Assembly: GCA_963786985.1 (NCBI GenBank)
Contig: CAWBBL010000025.1
Coordinates: 124,001-188,000, forward strand
DNA length: 64,000 nucleotides
Origin: Desertimonas sp963786985
GTDB lineage: Bacteria > Actinomycetota > Acidimicrobiia > Acidimicrobiales > Ilumatobacteraceae
Direction of reading: 5' to 3'
A program made the translations under genes and the position numbers. Under the pieces are notes generated by a model. That model saw only the letters and a program-made list of their open reading frames with translations, ran no database searches and was not told the DNA's origin. Positions 42,648-49,948 of this stretch are shown here, piece by piece (the stretch's first letter is position 1; the number at the start of each line of letters is the position of its first letter).

Positions 42648-44081
42648 TTGACGCGCAGGACGAAGATCGTGGCGACGATCGGGCCGGCATCGGAGGACCC
42701 CGCCGCGCTGGAGAAGGTGATCCGCGCCGGCGCCGATGTCTGTCGTCTCAATCTCAGCCACGGCCCCGTCGAGGAGCACCTCGCCAGATTGCAGGTCGTG
42801 CGCGACGTGAGCGCCGTCGTCGGCCGCCATGTCGCGGTGATGGCCGACCTACCGGGCCCCAAGGTGCGGGCCGGGTCGTTCTCCGACGATGGTGTCGACC
42901 TCGTGCCGACGGCCCACATTCGGCTCGTTGCCGGCGATCGCCAGAGCACCGCCGAGCAGATCTCCGTCGACTATCCGGAGTTGCTCACGCAGGTCGCCGT
43001 CGGTGAACGTGTCGTGCTCGGCGACGGGGAGATCTCGTTGCGGGTCATCGACAAGACCGCCGATGCGCTCGTCGCCGAGGTCGAGTCCGGTGGACGAACG
43101 CAGGGTCGGCCCGGCGTCCACCTGGCATGCGAGCGGCTCGCCTTGCACGCTCCCACCGCTGATGATCTCGATCTCGCCGAGGCGGTGGCCGCGGCCGGCG
43201 CCGACTACGTCGCCCTGTCGTTCGTCCGCCAGGCGAGCGACGTCGAGGAGCTCCGTGGTGTCATCGGCGACCGATCGCAGATCGTGGCGAAGATCGAGAC
43301 AGCTGCGGCGCTCAGCAACCTCCCCGGGATCTCCGCCGCCGCCGACGCCGTGATGGTCGCCCGCGGTGATCTGGGCATCGACTGTCCGCTGGAGGATGTC
43401 CCGCATCTCCAGAAGCGAATCATCCGTCACTGCGTCGAGGAAGGCACCCCCGTGGTCACCGCGACGCAGATGCTGGAGTCGATGATCGCCGCTCCGGCGC
43501 CGACGCGCGCCGAGGTCAGTGACGTCGCCAACGCCGTGTTCGACGGCACGGACGCCCTGATGCTGTCCGCCGAGACGGCGATCGGCCACGATCCGGCGCT
43601 GGTGGTGGCGACGATGTCGCGGATCGCGGCGCGGGCGGAGACCGAGGCCAGCTATCGACAGTGGGCCAACCACCTCGGGCGCGTCCAGCAGCGCCAGGCC
43701 AGCGATGTCCACCAGCGGATCACGCAGTCGATCACCCATGCCGCGTGGCAGGCGGCGGACGACGTCGGGGCGGCGGCGATCCTGTGCTGCACGAGGTCGG
43801 GACGGACCGCCCGATCGATGGCCCGCTTCCGGCCGCCAGCGCGACTTCTCGGGATGTCTCCGGACCGCAGAACCCTCGATGCCCTGGCGCTGTCGTGGGG
43901 TGTCGAGTCGGTGGAGATGGAAGAGTCCAGTTCGACCGACGAGATGGTCTGGTTCGCCGTCGAGCACGCAGTCACCGGAGGATTCATCGCCCGTGGCGAC
44001 ACGGTCGTGGTGATCGCCGGGGCACCGGATCGTCTCAGTGGTGCCGCGGCCGACGTGATGCGCATCGTACGCGTCTCGTGA
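42648..44081 (+). CDS. pyk: Pyruvate kinase
   Basis: A 477-residue glycolytic enzyme that makes pyruvate and ATP from phosphoenolpyruvate. Present are TKIVATIGPAS, DVCRLNLSHG, VMVARGDLGID, EGTPVVTATQMLESMI and the C-terminal allosteric domain with CTRSGRTARSMARFRP. The start is TTG 42648, preceded by GGAGGT at 5-6 nt; a TTG is unusual but no ATG or GTG gives the full N-terminus. Its stop overlaps the next gene as GTGA. Confidence 0.93.
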   Translation: MTRRTKIVATIGPASEDPAALEKVIRAGADVCRLNLSHGPVEEHLARLQVVRDVSAVVGRHVAVMADLPGPKVRAGSFSDDGVDLVPTAHIRLVAGDRQSTAEQISVDYPELLTQVAVGERVVLGDGEISLRVIDKTADALVAEVESGGRTQGRPGVHLACERLALHAPTADDLDLAEAVAAAGADYVALSFVRQASDVEELRGVIGDRSQIVAKIETAAALSNLPGISAAADAVMVARGDLGIDCPLEDVPHLQKRIIRHCVEEGTPVVTATQMLESMIAAPAPTRAEVSDVANAVFDGTDALMLSAETAIGHDPALVVATMSRIAARAETEASYRQWANHLGRVQQRQASDVHQRITQSITHAAWQAADDVGAAAILCCTRSGRTARSMARFRPPARLLGMSPDRRTLDALALSWGVESVEMEESSSTDEMVWFAVEHAVTGGFIARGDTVVVIAGAPDRLSGAAADVMRIVRVS

Positions 44082-44821
44082 TCTGGAGTCATGAGGCGGG
44101 TTCCCCCGAGAGCCCGTTGATCGCCCTCGTGCACGGTGCGATGGACCGTTCGGCGGCGGTGGTCCTGTTGTCACGGCGACTCGACGAGCAGTTCCGCGTG
44201 CTGCGCTACGACCGCCGGGGCTACGCCCGGTCGCGCGACGTCGGCGGGCCATTCACCATGGATGCCCATGTCGACGACCTCGTCGGCCTGCTCGACGGTC
44301 GGCGCGCCGTCGTGTTCGGGCACAGCTACGGCGGCAACGTCGCCTTGGCGCTCGCCGCGCGACGTCCCGAACTGGTGCGGGCGGTGGTGGTGTACGAGGT
44401 GCCGCTGTCGTGGTTGCCGTGGTGGCCGGGCAGTACTTCCCGGCGAGGCGCGGCGACGCAGGGAACGCCGGCCGATGCCGCTGAGCAGTTCATGCGGCGG
44501 ATGCTCGGCGACGACGGGTGGGCAGCACTTCCGGAGACGACTCGGACGGCGCGGCGAGCGGAGGGTGTGGCGTTCGTCGACGAGATCGCCGACCTCCGCA
44601 ACGGGCCGCCCTGGCACGCCGAGAGCATCGACGTCCCGGTCACTGTGATGTATGGGTCATTGACCCGCGAGCACCACCGCGACGGGTGCCACTACCTCGC
44701 CGAATTGCTGTCCGATCAGGCCGCCATCGCTGTCGACGGGGCGCGCCACAACGGCCCGTTCACGCACCCGGAGACGGTCGCCGCGTCGATCCGCGAGCTC
44801 GCCGGGCGGGTGCCCGTCTGA
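44078..44821 (+). CDS. Alpha/beta hydrolase
   Basis: A 247-residue alpha/beta-fold hydrolase. The oxyanion segment is VHGAMDRS, the nucleophile elbow FGHSYGGN, and the late His ARHNGPF. The substrate is unknown. The start is GTG 44078, overlapping the pyk stop, so it is translationally coupled. It ends 4 bp before the convergent small membrane-protein gene. Confidence 0.85.
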   Translation: MIWSHEAGSPESPLIALVHGAMDRSAAVVLLSRRLDEQFRVLRYDRRGYARSRDVGGPFTMDAHVDDLVGLLDGRRAVVFGHSYGGNVALALAARRPELVRAVVVYEVPLSWLPWWPGSTSRRGAATQGTPADAAEQFMRRMLGDDGWAALPETTRTARRAEGVAFVDEIADLRNGPPWHAESIDVPVTVMYGSLTREHHRDGCHYLAELLSDQAAIAVDGARHNGPFTHPETVAASIRELAGRVPV

Positions 44822-44825
44822 CCGT

Positions 44826-45164
44826 TCAGCCCACCGGGGTCGTGGTCGTCGTGGTCGCCCCGGCTGGTGTCAGCAACGTGGCCCGCCCCGGGACAGTCAC
44901 CTCCTGGCCGAAGAACGTGCACGTCGTGTCCGGAATCGCCGCGGCGTCGACGGTCTCTTGGAACTCGTCGGCACACGCGGTCAGTTCGGCCCGTTGCGAC
45001 CAGGCCAGGCCGGCGATGGCCAACAGGATCACGACGGTGAACACTTTCTTGACGACTTCCTTGACCAGCCAGACGGCCAACAGGGCGAGCAGCACGGCGA
45101 CCGACACCGTCCACAGGCTGGTGTTCTTGGCGGTTTCGAAATCGAAGGCGAGGACGGCGTCCAC
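44826..45164 (-). CDS. Small membrane protein of unknown function
   Basis: A 112-residue protein with two hydrophobic helices in tandem (about residues 17-36 and 40-55), then a polar tail holding two Cys and ending in Thr repeats and PVG. I do not recognise it. The start is GTG 45164, 6 nt after a TAAGTT hexamer on the minus strand. It diverges from the DUF3151 gene. Confidence 0.65.
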   Translation of the reverse strand: MDAVLAFDFETAKNTSLWTVSVAVLLALLAVWLVKEVVKKVFTVVILLAIAGLAWSQRAELTACADEFQETVDAAAIPDTTCTFFGQEVTVPGRATLLTPAGATTTTTTPVG

Positions 45165-45170
45165 GGAGCC

Positions 45171-45193
45171 AACTTAGGTTCGATGGGTACCCT
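45171..45193. promoter_or_regulatory. Divergent putative -10 hexamers
   Basis: The minus-strand TAAGTT (45171-45176) is 6 nt before GTG 45164. The plus-strand TACCCT (45188-45193) is 9 nt before ATG 45203. Confidence 0.4.
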
Positions 45194-45202
45194 GAATCGC
45201 GT

Positions 45203-45640
45203 ATGGCCGAGGAACGACCGATCACGATGTCACCCGGCGGGTTGCCCTCGACAGTGCTGCCGGCAGCCGACCAGGCGGCCCAGGTCCGCCTCGGCGAGGC
45301 GCTGCTCGCGCCGCCGGACCAGCGCCGCGACGCAGTTGCCGCGGTGGTTGCCGACCATCCACGATTTCTCGGTGGCTGGGCGGCCCTCGGCGACGCCGGT
45401 CGCGACACGGTGGAGCGCTATGCCGCGTATCGCGTCGGCTACCACCGCGGCCTCGACGCGTTGCGGGGGAGTGGGTGGCGCGGGTCGGGATACGTGCGCT
45501 GGGCGGAACCGACCAACGTCGGGTTTCTCAGCTGCCTGCGCGGGCTCCAGGAGATGGCCGCGGCGATCGGCGAGGTCGACGAAGCCGAGCGATGCGGGCA
45601 GTTCCTCCAGCAGCTCGACCCCGGTGGTCCGACGGGGTGA
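45203..45640 (+). CDS. DUF3151 family protein
   Basis: A 145-residue actinobacterial protein of the DUF3151 family, recognised by AAVVADHPRFLGGWAALGD, VERYAAYRVGYHRGLDALR and GYVRWAEPTNVGFLSCLRGL. It is predicted to be soluble and helical, with no known activity. ATG 45203 follows a TACCCT hexamer by 9 nt. The stop overlaps the next start as GTGA. Confidence 0.85.
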   Translation: MAEERPITMSPGGLPSTVLPAADQAAQVRLGEALLAPPDQRRDAVAAVVADHPRFLGGWAALGDAGRDTVERYAAYRVGYHRGLDALRGSGWRGSGYVRWAEPTNVGFLSCLRGLQEMAAAIGEVDEAERCGQFLQQLDPGGPTG

Positions 45641-46212
45641 CAGGACTTCCCGCCGGCACCGGCGGTGCCGTGCTGTGTGGCGGGGCGAGCCGCCGATTCG
45701 GTCGTGACAAGTCCCTCGTCGAGATCGATGGACGGCCGATGGCGGAGCACGTCGCCGCGACGCTCGAAGCGGCTGGTTGCCAACCGGTGGCGTTCGTGGG
45801 TGGTGCGGGAGCCCAGCTGGCGGCGACGACGTGTCGGCCCTTCGTCGCCGACACGTGGCCTGGTGAAGGCCCTCTCGGTGGCGTCGTCGATGCCCTCGCC
45901 TGGTTCCACCGGCGTGCTGCCAACGGTGTCGTCGTCGCCGCCTGCGACCTGCCCTCGCTGACCGCCGATGCAGTGAGGGCAGTGGCCGGAAGCGGAGGCC
46001 CTGCCGTGGCCGTGGCCGACCGCCCGCATCCGTCGCTCGCCCATTGGCCGGTGTCCGCGACGGCTCAGGTGGCGGCGCTGTTCGCCGCCGGCGTTCGGTC
46101 CCTCGGCGACGCGCTCGAAGCGCTCGGCGCCAGTCCGGTGACGGTTGCCGAAGCCGCCGTCCGCAACGTCAATCGGCCAACTGACCTGGGTGACCAGGTG
46201 CCACGCGATTAG
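45637..46212 (+). CDS. mobA: Molybdenum cofactor guanylyltransferase (MobA-like)
   Basis: A 191-residue nucleotidyltransferase with AVLCGGASRRFGRDKSL near the N-terminus and VAACDLPSLTADAV in the middle, the MobA signatures. MobA attaches GMP to molybdopterin. The related acidimicrobial proteins are short, as here. The start is GTG 45637 overlapping the DUF3151 stop. A general NTP transferase role cannot be excluded, as no other molybdenum genes are in the window. Confidence 0.78.
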   Translation: MTGLPAGTGGAVLCGGASRRFGRDKSLVEIDGRPMAEHVAATLEAAGCQPVAFVGGAGAQLAATTCRPFVADTWPGEGPLGGVVDALAWFHRRAANGVVVAACDLPSLTADAVRAVAGSGGPAVAVADRPHPSLAHWPVSATAQVAALFAAGVRSLGDALEALGASPVTVAEAAVRNVNRPTDLGDQVPRD

Positions 46213-46215
46213 CCT
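46210..46215 (+). promoter_or_regulatory. Putative -10 hexamer of the rhodanese gene
   Basis: TAGCCT overlaps the mobA stop and lies 8 nt before ATG 46224. The GTG at 46218 is too close to it to be the first transcribed codon. Confidence 0.4.
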
Positions 46216-46223
46216 GCGTGACG

Positions 46224-46547
46224 ATGCCGATTTCGGAGATCGAGGTCGCCGCGCTCGCCGAACGCGTCGCCGAGGGTGCGCTGGTGATCGACGTCCGCGA
46301 ACCCGCCGAGTACGAGGACGGACACGTGCCCGGCGCGCTGTTGGTCCCGCTCGCCACGGTCCCCGACCACCTCGACAAATTCTTGACCGACGGACCGACG
46401 TATGTCATCTGCAGATCCGGTGGGCGCAGCATGCGGGCCTGCGAGTTCGCTGCCGACGAGGGCTATGACGTCGTCAACGTCACGGGCGGGACCGGGGCCT
46501 GGATCGACTCCGGCCGCGACATCGTGATCGGCACCCAACCCTCGTGA
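46224..46547 (+). CDS. Rhodanese-domain protein
   Basis: A 107-residue single-domain rhodanese with VIDVREPAEYEDGHVPGALL and the active loop VICRSGGRSMRAC, whose Cys would carry a persulfide. It could move sulfur or act as a sulfur sensor. ATG 46224 is favoured by the TAGCCT hexamer; GTG 46218 would add two residues. The TGA stop lies in a TCGTGACGTT that is repeated 97 bp later at the start of rnd, with a repeat element between. Confidence 0.85.
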   Translation: MPISEIEVAALAERVAEGALVIDVREPAEYEDGHVPGALLVPLATVPDHLDKFLTDGPTYVICRSGGRSMRACEFAADEGYDVVNVTGGTGAWIDSGRDIVIGTQPS

Positions 46548-46549
46548 CG

Positions 46550-46621
46550 TTCATTGCGTTCCCCGGCCACGCACCGCCGCGCGCGCCTGGCCGCTTCTTC
46601 GCTGGCGCTCAGTCGCTCGCA
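46550..46621 (+). repeat. 67-bp type element, copy 1 (divergent)
   Basis: Begins TTCATTGCGTTCCCCGGCCA and ends TCGCTCGCA like the copies at 61238 and 63521, but the middle differs. It lies between rhodanese and rnd, flanked by the direct repeat TCGTGACGTT at 46542-46551 and 46639-46648. Confidence 0.8.
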
Positions 46622-46640
46622 TCGGAGTACGGGTACCGTC

Positions 46641-47798
46641 GTGACGTTTCGCTGGGTCGACGACGAGGTCGACCTCCTCGCTCTCGTCGACCAGCTCGTC
46701 GTCGAGCCGAGATATGCCCTCGACACCGAGTTCCATCGCGAGCGCACCTACTTCCCTCGCTTGGCCCTCGTCCAGGTCGGCTGGCCCGGCGGCATCGCCC
46801 TCGTCGACCCGCTCGCCGTCGACCCCGAGCTGTTCAAGAAGCTGTTCGACTCGGACGCAGTCGCCGTGCTGCACGCCGCCCAGCAGGATCTCGACGTGCT
46901 GGCGCACGCCGTCGGCAGCGTGCCGCGCGTCATCTACGACACGCAGGTGGCGGCCGGGTTCATTGGCTACGCGACGCCATCGCTGGTCGAGCTGGTGCGC
47001 GGCGAGCTCGGCCACAGCCCGGCCAAGGGCGATCGACTGACGGACTGGTTGCACCGGCCGCTGACGGCCGACCAGAAGGAGTACGCCGCGTCCGACGTCC
47101 GATACCTGCTCGATCTCCAGGATCACATCGACGCCAAGCTGATCGAGCGCGGCCGGCTGGCCTGGGCTGTCGAGGCCTTCGACGAGTTGCGCTCCCGGCC
47201 GACCGGTCGCACGGCGCCGGAAGCGGCCTGGACGCGGCTCAAGGATGCCAGGACGCTGCGTCCCCGCTCACGGTCTGTCGCCCAAGCCGTCGCCGCCTGG
47301 CGTGAGCTCGAGGCCCAGGCGCTGGACATTCCGGTTCGTCAGGTGCTGCCGGACCTGGCGATCCTCGGCATCGCCCAGCGGCAACCGACCAACCTCGCCG
47401 AGCTCGGCCAGTGTCGTGGCGTCGACGATCGCCACCGGCGCGGACGGATCGGCAACGAGCTCGTCGCCGTCGTCGAGGCGGCCAAGGATGCCCCGCCGCC
47501 GAAGGCCGGCAACGGGAGCGACGACGTCGACCGATCGCTGCGCCCGGCGTTGACGCTGATCTCGGCGTGGGTCAGCCAGGTGGCTCGTACGGAGCAGATC
47601 GACACCGCCCTGTTGGCGACGCGGAGCGATCTCGTCGCCCTGTTGTCCGGCGACTCCGAGGCCAGGCTGCACTCCGGTTGGCGGGCGGAGCTGGTGGGGG
47701 AGGGAATCGAACGGCTGTTGGCCGGGTCGGTCGGACTGACGTTCGACGGGCATGGCGGATTGCGCCTGATCGAGGTCGCCGGGGAACCGGCGCAATGA
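46641..47798 (+). CDS. rnd: Ribonuclease D
   Basis: A 385-residue 3'-5' exoribonuclease for tRNA and structured RNA trimming. The DEDDy catalytic set is visible: YALDTEFHRE, HAAQQDLDVL, and AASDVRYLLDLQ. An HRDC domain follows from about residue 205 (AVAAWRELEAQALDIPVRQVL). The GTG at 46641 lies in the second TCGTGACGTT; the first copy lies at the end of the rhodanese gene. Before the element arrived, the two genes probably overlapped as GTGA. Confidence 0.88.
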   Translation: MTFRWVDDEVDLLALVDQLVVEPRYALDTEFHRERTYFPRLALVQVGWPGGIALVDPLAVDPELFKKLFDSDAVAVLHAAQQDLDVLAHAVGSVPRVIYDTQVAAGFIGYATPSLVELVRGELGHSPAKGDRLTDWLHRPLTADQKEYAASDVRYLLDLQDHIDAKLIERGRLAWAVEAFDELRSRPTGRTAPEAAWTRLKDARTLRPRSRSVAQAVAAWRELEAQALDIPVRQVLPDLAILGIAQRQPTNLAELGQCRGVDDRHRRGRIGNELVAVVEAAKDAPPPKAGNGSDDVDRSLRPALTLISAWVSQVARTEQIDTALLATRSDLVALLSGDSEARLHSGWRAELVGEGIERLLAGSVGLTFDGHGGLRLIEVAGEPAQ

Positions 47799-47821
47799 CG
47801 CTGCCGCGACCGACCACCCGG

Positions 47822-47827
47822 TAGAAT
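47822..47827 (+). promoter_or_regulatory. Putative -10 hexamer upstream of a small basic-protein gene
   Basis: TAGAAT is close to the consensus -10. It is 39 nt before GTG 47867, so a short leader containing the GGGAG ribosome site would be transcribed. Confidence 0.45.
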
Positions 47828-47866
47828 GCCATCAATGTCAATTTCCTAGTTCGTTGGGAGCCCTGC

Positions 47867-48070
47867 GTGAAGAAGGGTCGTCATCGCCGCTTCGAAGAAG
47901 CGCGAAAGCTGAAGCAGTCGGGACCAGGGGCGTTCGACCTCGGATTCGGCGATCGTGGTCACAGCGCCACGACGACGAGCGACGCGGTGGTCTCCGAGGA
48001 GGACGAATACGCGGCAATTGCCGAGCGTTACGGCGTCGAGTTCGAAGAGGAAGCCGACGACGAGGAGTGA
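47867..48070 (+). CDS. Small protein of unknown function, basic then acidic
   Basis: A 67-residue protein with a very basic N-terminus (KKGRHRRFEEARKLKQ) and an acidic C-terminus (EEDEYAAIAERYGVEFEEEA, then DDEE). GGGAG precedes the GTG by about 6 nt and TAGAAT marks a promoter, which supports a real gene. I do not recognise a family; the charge pattern suggests RNA or ribosome binding but that is a guess. Its last 43 bp overlap the convergent cysteine-rich gene. Confidence 0.65.
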   Translation: MKKGRHRRFEEARKLKQSGPGAFDLGFGDRGHSATTTSDAVVSEEDEYAAIAERYGVEFEEEADDEE

Positions 48071-48810
48071 CGGCGACGGCGTAGTCCGACGGGGGTTGGG
48101 AGCGCCGGAGGGCGCTTGTCCTCGAGGCTGGCGACGAGGAGGTCGTAAATCGGTGCACCGATGAGTTCGATGATCTCGTCGCGTACCGAGACGTACACCG
48201 GCTTGTCGCCGCTGAACGCTTCTGGGGACTCCGTGCACCACCAGTGGAACTGGTGGCCGCCATCGCCCCAGTCGCGGCGCTTCCAGTCGCGCAGCCGGGA
48301 CGTGACGTGACCATTCTCATCGGTCGAGTGTTCGAGCCGGAGGGGAACCTGCCAGCACACGTTGGGCTTCCAGTCGAGGGGCCGTTCGCCGGCCTCGAGC
48401 GCGGCGACGTGCAGCGCGCAGCCGGCGCCCTGTTGTGAGCCCGGCCGGTTGAGGAAGATGCATGCGTCGTCGACCAGGCGGGTCATCGTGGTCGGCTCAC
48501 CCTCGCTGGTGTCCTCGCCGGGCGTGAGGAACCCAGCGGCGACGGCCTCGTCGTAGAACTGCATGTGCCGCGAGTCGAGGCGGACGAAGTGCTTGACGAC
48601 GTTGGCGACGTCGTCCTCATCGACGAAATGGGCGCCGTAACTGCAACACCCCTGCTCCATCTCCGCGGCGTCGGCGTCGAGAACGCCCTGGCACCCGGCG
48701 CCGAAGATGCAGTGGTAGCTCGACCGCAGGAACGTGGCGTCGAACACCCACGTGCGCTGCTCATCGGGGTCCTCGAACGACACCCAGTCGCGCACCTCCA
48801 ACCCCTCCAC
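48028..48810 (-). CDS. Cysteine-rich protein of unknown function
   Basis: A 260-residue protein. Near residue 35 it has CIFGAGCQGVLDADAAEMEQ followed by GCCSYGAHF, a four-Cys cluster that could bind metal. Later parts contain CIFLNRPGS and CALHVAALEAGERP, with Trp-rich WWCTESPEAF. It resembles conserved actinobacterial hypotheticals, but I cannot assign a reaction. GTG 48810 is chosen because TACGAT on its strand lies 6 nt upstream. An ATG at 48840 lies inside the palindromic repeat of the next cassette and is unlikely. It overlaps the small gene's 3' end. Confidence 0.72.
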   Translation of the reverse strand: MEGLEVRDWVSFEDPDEQRTWVFDATFLRSSYHCIFGAGCQGVLDADAAEMEQGCCSYGAHFVDEDDVANVVKHFVRLDSRHMQFYDEAVAAGFLTPGEDTSEGEPTTMTRLVDDACIFLNRPGSQQGAGCALHVAALEAGERPLDWKPNVCWQVPLRLEHSTDENGHVTSRLRDWKRRDWGDGGHQFHWWCTESPEAFSGDKPVYVSVRDEIIELIGAPIYDLLVASLEDKRPPALPTPVGLRRRRHSSSSASSSNSTP

Positions 48811-48816
48811 ACCACG

Positions 48817-48822
48817 ATCGTA
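48817..48822 (-). promoter_or_regulatory. Putative -10 hexamer of the cysteine-rich gene
   Basis: TACGAT on the minus strand ends 6 nt before GTG 48810. It is 10 bp from the repeat that starts at 48832. Confidence 0.42.
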
Positions 48823-48831
48823 CGAACGAAA

Positions 48832-48867
48832 GGGTGCCAATGTGACGGAACCGTCCTACTGGCACCC
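48832..48867 (+). repeat. Family 2 palindromic repeat, downstream boundary of DUF559 cassette 2
   Basis: A 36-bp palindrome starting GGGTGCCAATGTGACGGAAC and ending TACTGGCACCC; it extends to 42 bp with AAA/TTT. It is the inverse of 49879-49914, apparently with a single-base difference at the centre. The DUF559 stop is 7 bp away. Confidence 0.9.
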
Positions 48868-48873
48868 TTTGGT

Positions 48874-49806
48874 TCAATGATTGACGGCGGTCGCTGGGTT
48901 CATCGTGCGTTCGACCACGTCGAGTACTTCATCGCTCAATTTGGTGAGGTGGGTCCAGGTGAAGCGCAGGACCCGATGACCGTGGGCGACTGCCTCGTTG
49001 TCGCGCCACCGGTCGCGGTCGAAATCGCCAACCCTGGTGTGCCAACGTCTGCCGTCGGCCTCGATGATCAGCCGGTGGGCCGGAAGCAGCACGTCGACGC
49101 GCCCGGCCTGGTGGGACCGCCACGGGAGCGGTGCTTGACGGATGATCATCGGGTGGCTCGGGAGCCGCCCGAGCACCCGCAACAGGATCGATTCCAACTC
49201 GCTCTCGGGTGGCGTCCAACCGTCTTCAAGGCGCTCGAGCACGAGGGGGCGGATCGTCGGTAGGCCTGGTCGGCGACTGCCCTCGTAGAACGCCAGTCGC
49301 TCACCGAGTTCGGCCGCGGTCACCTTCTTGGCGGCGATGGCATCATCGATCGTGCGCTCGAGCCGCCACGGACCGACGAGGAGCGGCAGATCGAAGAGCG
49401 TCTGCGCGGCTGTCGTGACGGCAATCCCTTCGATCACGGTGAGCTTGGCTCCGGCATATCGATGGACGATCGCCGCTGGGTGCTTGCAGTAGGCGTTCAG
49501 CGGCGCGACGAGCTCGATCCGGCCCGGCCGGTAGCCGGCGAATCCGTGGAGCACAGCCGCCGCTCGGCCGCCGATCGCCGCCGACTCGATCGACAGCTCG
49601 GCGATCTTGCACTGGCGCTTCCACGTTGGTGCACTACCGACGAGGATGAACACACCCGGCACCGGTCGCGACCAGTGGTGCTCGGCGAGCCTCCGGGCGA
49701 CGAACCGATCGCTGGCGCCGAGCGCGGCGATCTGCTTGCGACTGAAGGCGCCGTATTGTCTGCCGGCGAGTACCTCGATCCGCCGGTCGATCGCTGTGTA
49801 CCTCAT
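48874..49806 (-). CDS. DUF559-family (PD-(D/E)XK-like) endonuclease domain protein, cassette 2
   Basis: A 310-residue protein. The N-terminal winged-helix-like part has AGRQYGAFSRKQIAALGASD and PVPGVFILVGSAPTW, as in AbiEi-type openings. The C-terminal part is DUF559/Vsr-like: RVDVLLPAHRLIIEADGRRWH, RDRWRDNEAVAHGHRVLRFTW. It shares the domain plan of 37513-38535 but little sequence. ATG 49806 is preferred; the frame upstream runs into the repeat at 49879. The gene is bracketed by inverted 36-bp palindromes and sits between the cysteine-rich gene and alaS. It is a probable nuclease of unknown target. Confidence 0.8.
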   Translation of the reverse strand: MRYTAIDRRIEVLAGRQYGAFSRKQIAALGASDRFVARRLAEHHWSRPVPGVFILVGSAPTWKRQCKIAELSIESAAIGGRAAAVLHGFAGYRPGRIELVAPLNAYCKHPAAIVHRYAGAKLTVIEGIAVTTAAQTLFDLPLLVGPWRLERTIDDAIAAKKVTAAELGERLAFYEGSRRPGLPTIRPLVLERLEDGWTPPESELESILLRVLGRLPSHPMIIRQAPLPWRSHQAGRVDVLLPAHRLIIEADGRRWHTRVGDFDRDRWRDNEAVAHGHRVLRFTWTHLTKLSDEVLDVVERTMNPATAVNH

Positions 49807-49878
49807 GACTGGTTCCCTTTCCGGTCGCGTCGGGTCCCACAGCACAGTTGAGCAGTTGGGTGTCACCGTCGGACTGAA

Positions 49879-49914
49879 GGGTGCCAGTAGGACCGTTCCG
49901 TCACATTGGCACCC
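49879..49914 (-). repeat. Family 2 palindromic repeat, upstream boundary of DUF559 cassette 2
   Basis: GGGTGCCAGTAGGACCGTTC to CATTGGCACCC. Its reverse complement matches 48832-48867 except at the centre. It is 73 bp before the DUF559 start and 22 bp before the alaS hexamer. Confidence 0.9.
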
Positions 49915-49935
49915 TTCGGTTGTCGAGGGGGTCCG

Positions 49936-49941
49936 TACACT
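49936..49941 (+). promoter_or_regulatory. Putative -10 hexamer of leaderless alaS
   Basis: TACACT ends 7 nt before GTG 49949. Confidence 0.48.
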
Positions 49942-49948
49942 GGGCGTT

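Noticed and set aside
48811..48840. ATG 48840 as start of the cysteine-rich gene
   Set aside because: It lies within the palindromic repeat of the DUF559 cassette, while GTG 48810 has a TACGAT hexamer 6 nt upstream.
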